Part shown: positions 11,372 through 13,013 of the stretch, one piece after another | Layout of the letters: every line of letters begins with the position of its first letter | Numbering within the stretch: the first letter of the stretch is position 1 | Source of the DNA: Candidatus Falkowbacteria bacterium CG10_big_fil_rev_8_21_14_0_10_44_15 | GTDB taxonomy: Bacteria > Patescibacteriota > Patescibacteriia > Patescibacteriales > XYC2-FULL-47-12 | DNA: 13,013 bases | Direction: 5' to 3' | Assembly: GCA_002773575.1 (NCBI GenBank) | Contig: PFAT01000029.1 | Coordinates: 7,351 to 20,363, forward strand | Notes under the pieces: model-generated | Databases searched by the model: none | What the model was told of the DNA's origin: nothing | The model's input: only the letters and a program-made list of their open reading frames with translations | Made by a program: the position numbers and the translations under genes

Positions 11372-12034
11372 ATGGATAAATTAATTATTTGTTTACTCGG
11401 TCCGCAGGGCTCGGGCAAAGGCACGCAAGCTAAGATTTTGAGCCAAAAATTAAATTTGCCGCATATTTCCGTCGGCGACTTGTTTCGGCTGGCGATTGAG
11501 AGTAACACTGAATTAGGGCGGCAAGTCGGGCCGATAATTAACAGCGGAAAATTAGTGCCGGACGAAATTGCTTTTAACTTGCTTAAAGAGCGGATTGCCA
11601 ACTTAGATTGTTCGGGCGGTTTTATTTTAGACGGCTATCCGCGAACGATAAAACAAGCTGAACTTTTAGACCAAAGCGTAAAACTTAATAAAGTAGTCGT
11701 GATTGAGATATCCGACGCCGAGGCGGTAAAGCGGCTTACCAGCCGCCGCCATTGCCCGCGCTGCGGCGCGATTTATAATCTTTATACTTTGCCCAAGCCC
11801 CAAGAGGACGAGCTGTGCGATAAGTGCAAAGTAAAACTGGTACAGCGGGTGGACGATACCGAAACGGCGGTGCGGGAGCGCCTGCAGCAGTACCACGCAG
11901 TCACCGAGCCGTTGATTAAGCATTATCAGGATCAAGTGGTAAAAATTAACGGTGAGCAAGCTATCGAGCAAGTAGCGGCTGATATTTCTAAAAGCGTCGG
12001 GAGATTGCAACTTAATCAAATGTTAGATAATTAG
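11372..12034 (+). CDS. adk: Adenylate kinase, zinc-binding LID type
   Basis: A 220-aa enzyme converting ATP plus AMP to two ADP. P-loop GPQGSGKGT (10-18), NMP-binding SVGDLFR, FILDGYPRT (84-92), and a long LID with four zinc ligands Cys128, Cys131, Cys149 and Cys152 (HCPRCG...LCDKC), followed by the RVDDTETAVRERL signature. The start at 11372 gives the standard N-terminus directly before the P-loop; a TTG 15 nt upstream would add MGRKS and is not needed. In many bacteria adk precedes map at the end of the ribosomal-protein operon, as here. A small CCCTC/GAGGG hairpin lies upstream (about 11338-11356). Confidence 0.97.
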   Translation: MDKLIICLLGPQGSGKGTQAKILSQKLNLPHISVGDLFRLAIESNTELGRQVGPIINSGKLVPDEIAFNLLKERIANLDCSGGFILDGYPRTIKQAELLDQSVKLNKVVVIEISDAEAVKRLTSRRHCPRCGAIYNLYTLPKPQEDELCDKCKVKLVQRVDDTETAVRERLQQYHAVTEPLIKHYQDQVVKINGEQAIEQVAADISKSVGRLQLNQMLDN

Positions 12035-12040
12035 TTATTT

Positions 12041-12109
12041 GTCATTCCCGCGAAAGCGGGAATCTCACGGTATTAATAAAGATGAGATTCCCGCTTTCGC
12101 GGGAATGAC
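12041..12109. repeat. REP-like inverted repeat (dRS3-type arms)
   Basis: Two 26-nt arms (12041-12066 and 12084-12109) are exact reverse complements separated by 17 nt. Each arm is itself a hairpin: ATTCCCGC, a 4-nt loop (GAAA or TTTC) and GCGGGAAT. The arm motif matches the widespread GTCATTCCCGCGAAAGCGGG-type repeat known for example from Neisseria dRS3. It fills the spacer between adk and map. Confidence 0.85.
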
Positions 12110-12129
12110 AGACAGAATGAAGTTTAAGT

Positions 12130-12906
12130 ATGATAAAACTAAAAACCAAAGAAGAAATAGCGATTTTGCGGGAGGGGGGAAAGATATTAGCGGAAATTTT
12201 AGCGACTCTTAAAGCGATGGCAGTGCCCGGCGCCAATACCGCCGAACTGGAAAAAAAAGCTATTGCTTTAATCAAGAAGGCTTCCGGACAGCCTTCTTTT
12301 AAAGGGTACGCCGGCTCCCATAACGATAAACCATACCCCAGCGCGCTTTGCGCTTCCATTAATTCCGAAGTAGTGCACGCGCCCTCTACGCCCGCGCGTT
12401 ACTTAAAAAATGGCGACATCATTTGTTTGGACATCGGGATGCGATATAAAAAATTATATACCGATACGGCCCTTACCGCTCCGGTAGGCGAGATAGACGC
12501 TAAGGCGCAAAAATTAATTGAGGTAACGCAGCAGTGTTTGGAATTGGGCATTCAACAGGCAAAACCCGGCAATAAATTATTAGACATCGCTCGCGCGGTC
12601 CAAATCAACGCCGAAGCGAACGGCTTTGGCGTAGTGCGCGAACTGGTCGGGCATGGCGTTGGCTATGCCGTGCACGAAGCTCCGGCCGTGCCTAATTTTT
12701 ACGACAGCCGGGAAGAGGAACTGGAATTGGAACTAAAACCCGGTTTAGTAATCGCGATTGAACCGATGCTCACGCTCGGCGATTGGCGCGTTAAAACCGG
12801 CGCAGACGGCTTTACCATTTTAACTAAAGACGGCAGTTTAGCCGCTCATTTTGAACATACGGTGGCGGTTACGGAGGAAGGGAATACAGTACTAACGGAA
12901 AAATAA
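12130..12906 (+). CDS. map: Methionine aminopeptidase, type I
   Basis: A 258-aa metalloprotease that removes the N-terminal Met from nascent proteins. The five metal ligands are in place: Asp101 (ICLDIGM), Asp112 (YTDTAL), His175 (GHGVGYAVHEAP), Glu211 (AIEPML) and Glu242 (FEHTVAVT). His83 in EVVHAPS corresponds to the substrate-side His, and His182 follows in VHEAP. No N-terminal zinc finger or SH3 extension, so type Ia. The start has no SD and follows the REP-like repeat by 20 nt. Its activity would be needed to expose Pro2 of MutM in this genome. Confidence 0.97.
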   Translation: MIKLKTKEEIAILREGGKILAEILATLKAMAVPGANTAELEKKAIALIKKASGQPSFKGYAGSHNDKPYPSALCASINSEVVHAPSTPARYLKNGDIICLDIGMRYKKLYTDTALTAPVGEIDAKAQKLIEVTQQCLELGIQQAKPGNKLLDIARAVQINAEANGFGVVRELVGHGVGYAVHEAPAVPNFYDSREEELELELKPGLVIAIEPMLTLGDWRVKTGADGFTILTKDGSLAAHFEHTVAVTEEGNTVLTEK

Positions 12907-12944
12907 TAAAATTTTTAATTTTATAATTTTTAAACTTGATTATT

Positions 12945-12965
12945 CCGCGTCAGCTTGCTGCGCGG
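12945..12965. other. Small hairpin after map
   Basis: CCGCG, a bulged T and CAGC pair with GCTGCGCGG around a TT centre. There is no T tract after it, so it is not a clear terminator. It overlaps the -35 of the promoter below. Confidence 0.4.
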
Positions 12966-12984
12966 TTACCTTATAGGATATGAT
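12955..12984 (+). promoter_or_regulatory. Possible promoter of the gene at the right edge
   Basis: TTGCTG at 12955-12960, an 18-nt spacer, and TATGAT at 12979-12984, then exactly 6 nt to an ATG at 12991. This is the same geometry as before recG and the 7962 leader. Confidence 0.45.
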
Positions 12985-12990
12985 AAGGGT

Positions 12991-13013
12991 ATGCGAGCGG
13001 TCAGGACAACTGA
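12991..13013 (+). CDS. Possible start of a gene cut by the window edge
   Basis: An ATG placed 6 nt after a TATGAT box. Seven codons are visible (MRAVRTT), too few to identify. The call rests only on the promoter geometry. Confidence 0.25.

Overview
The window looks like a chromosomal segment of a small-genome bacterium, most likely Patescibacteria (candidate phyla radiation). That placement is inferred from gene content and style: compact housekeeping genes, AT-rich spacers full of short tandem and inverted repeats, almost no Shine-Dalgarno (SD) sequences before the housekeeping genes, and promoters whose -10 box sits directly before the ATG. No rRNA or ribosomal-protein gene is present to settle it. 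All convincing genes are on the + strand.

Left part (1-7.9 kb): a CofE-like ligase overlapping a RibD/DHFR-like reductase; mutM; an iron and oxygen-stress group (rubredoxin, Fe/Mn superoxide dismutase, ferritin-like/VIT1 membrane protein); a 139-nt nested palindrome; recG with two repeat-like segments inside its reading frame; a stand-alone response regulator; nucleoside diphosphate kinase; and a 39-aa membrane peptide.

Middle part (7.9-10.6 kb) differs in style. Each unit ends in a strong intrinsic terminator and several genes have good SD sequences. It holds two apparent ribosome-mediated transcription attenuators. The first is a leaderless 33-codon ORF rich in Ile/Leu/Val, with mutually exclusive 1:2, 2:3 and 3:4 helices. 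It lies upstream of a 37-aa acidic ORF and an unknown 134-aa gene. The second is a 32-codon leader peptide with five Phe in seven residues, again with four-segment folding, directly upstream of prephenate dehydratase (pheA), which makes the Phe precursor. The Phe leader overlaps an inverted pair of sequences identical to the DnaA-box consensus. A 67-aa unknown ORF follows pheA.

Right part (10.6-13.0 kb): tRNA-Pro(GGG), a broken tRNA-Pro-like copy interrupted by palindromic sequence, a 167-aa unknown gene, adk, a REP-like inverted repeat, map, and at the edge a promoter leading into what may be the next gene.

The most interesting result is the pair of attenuators, above all the Phe leader/terminator before pheA. 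It predicts that this organism senses charged tRNA-Phe by leader-peptide translation.
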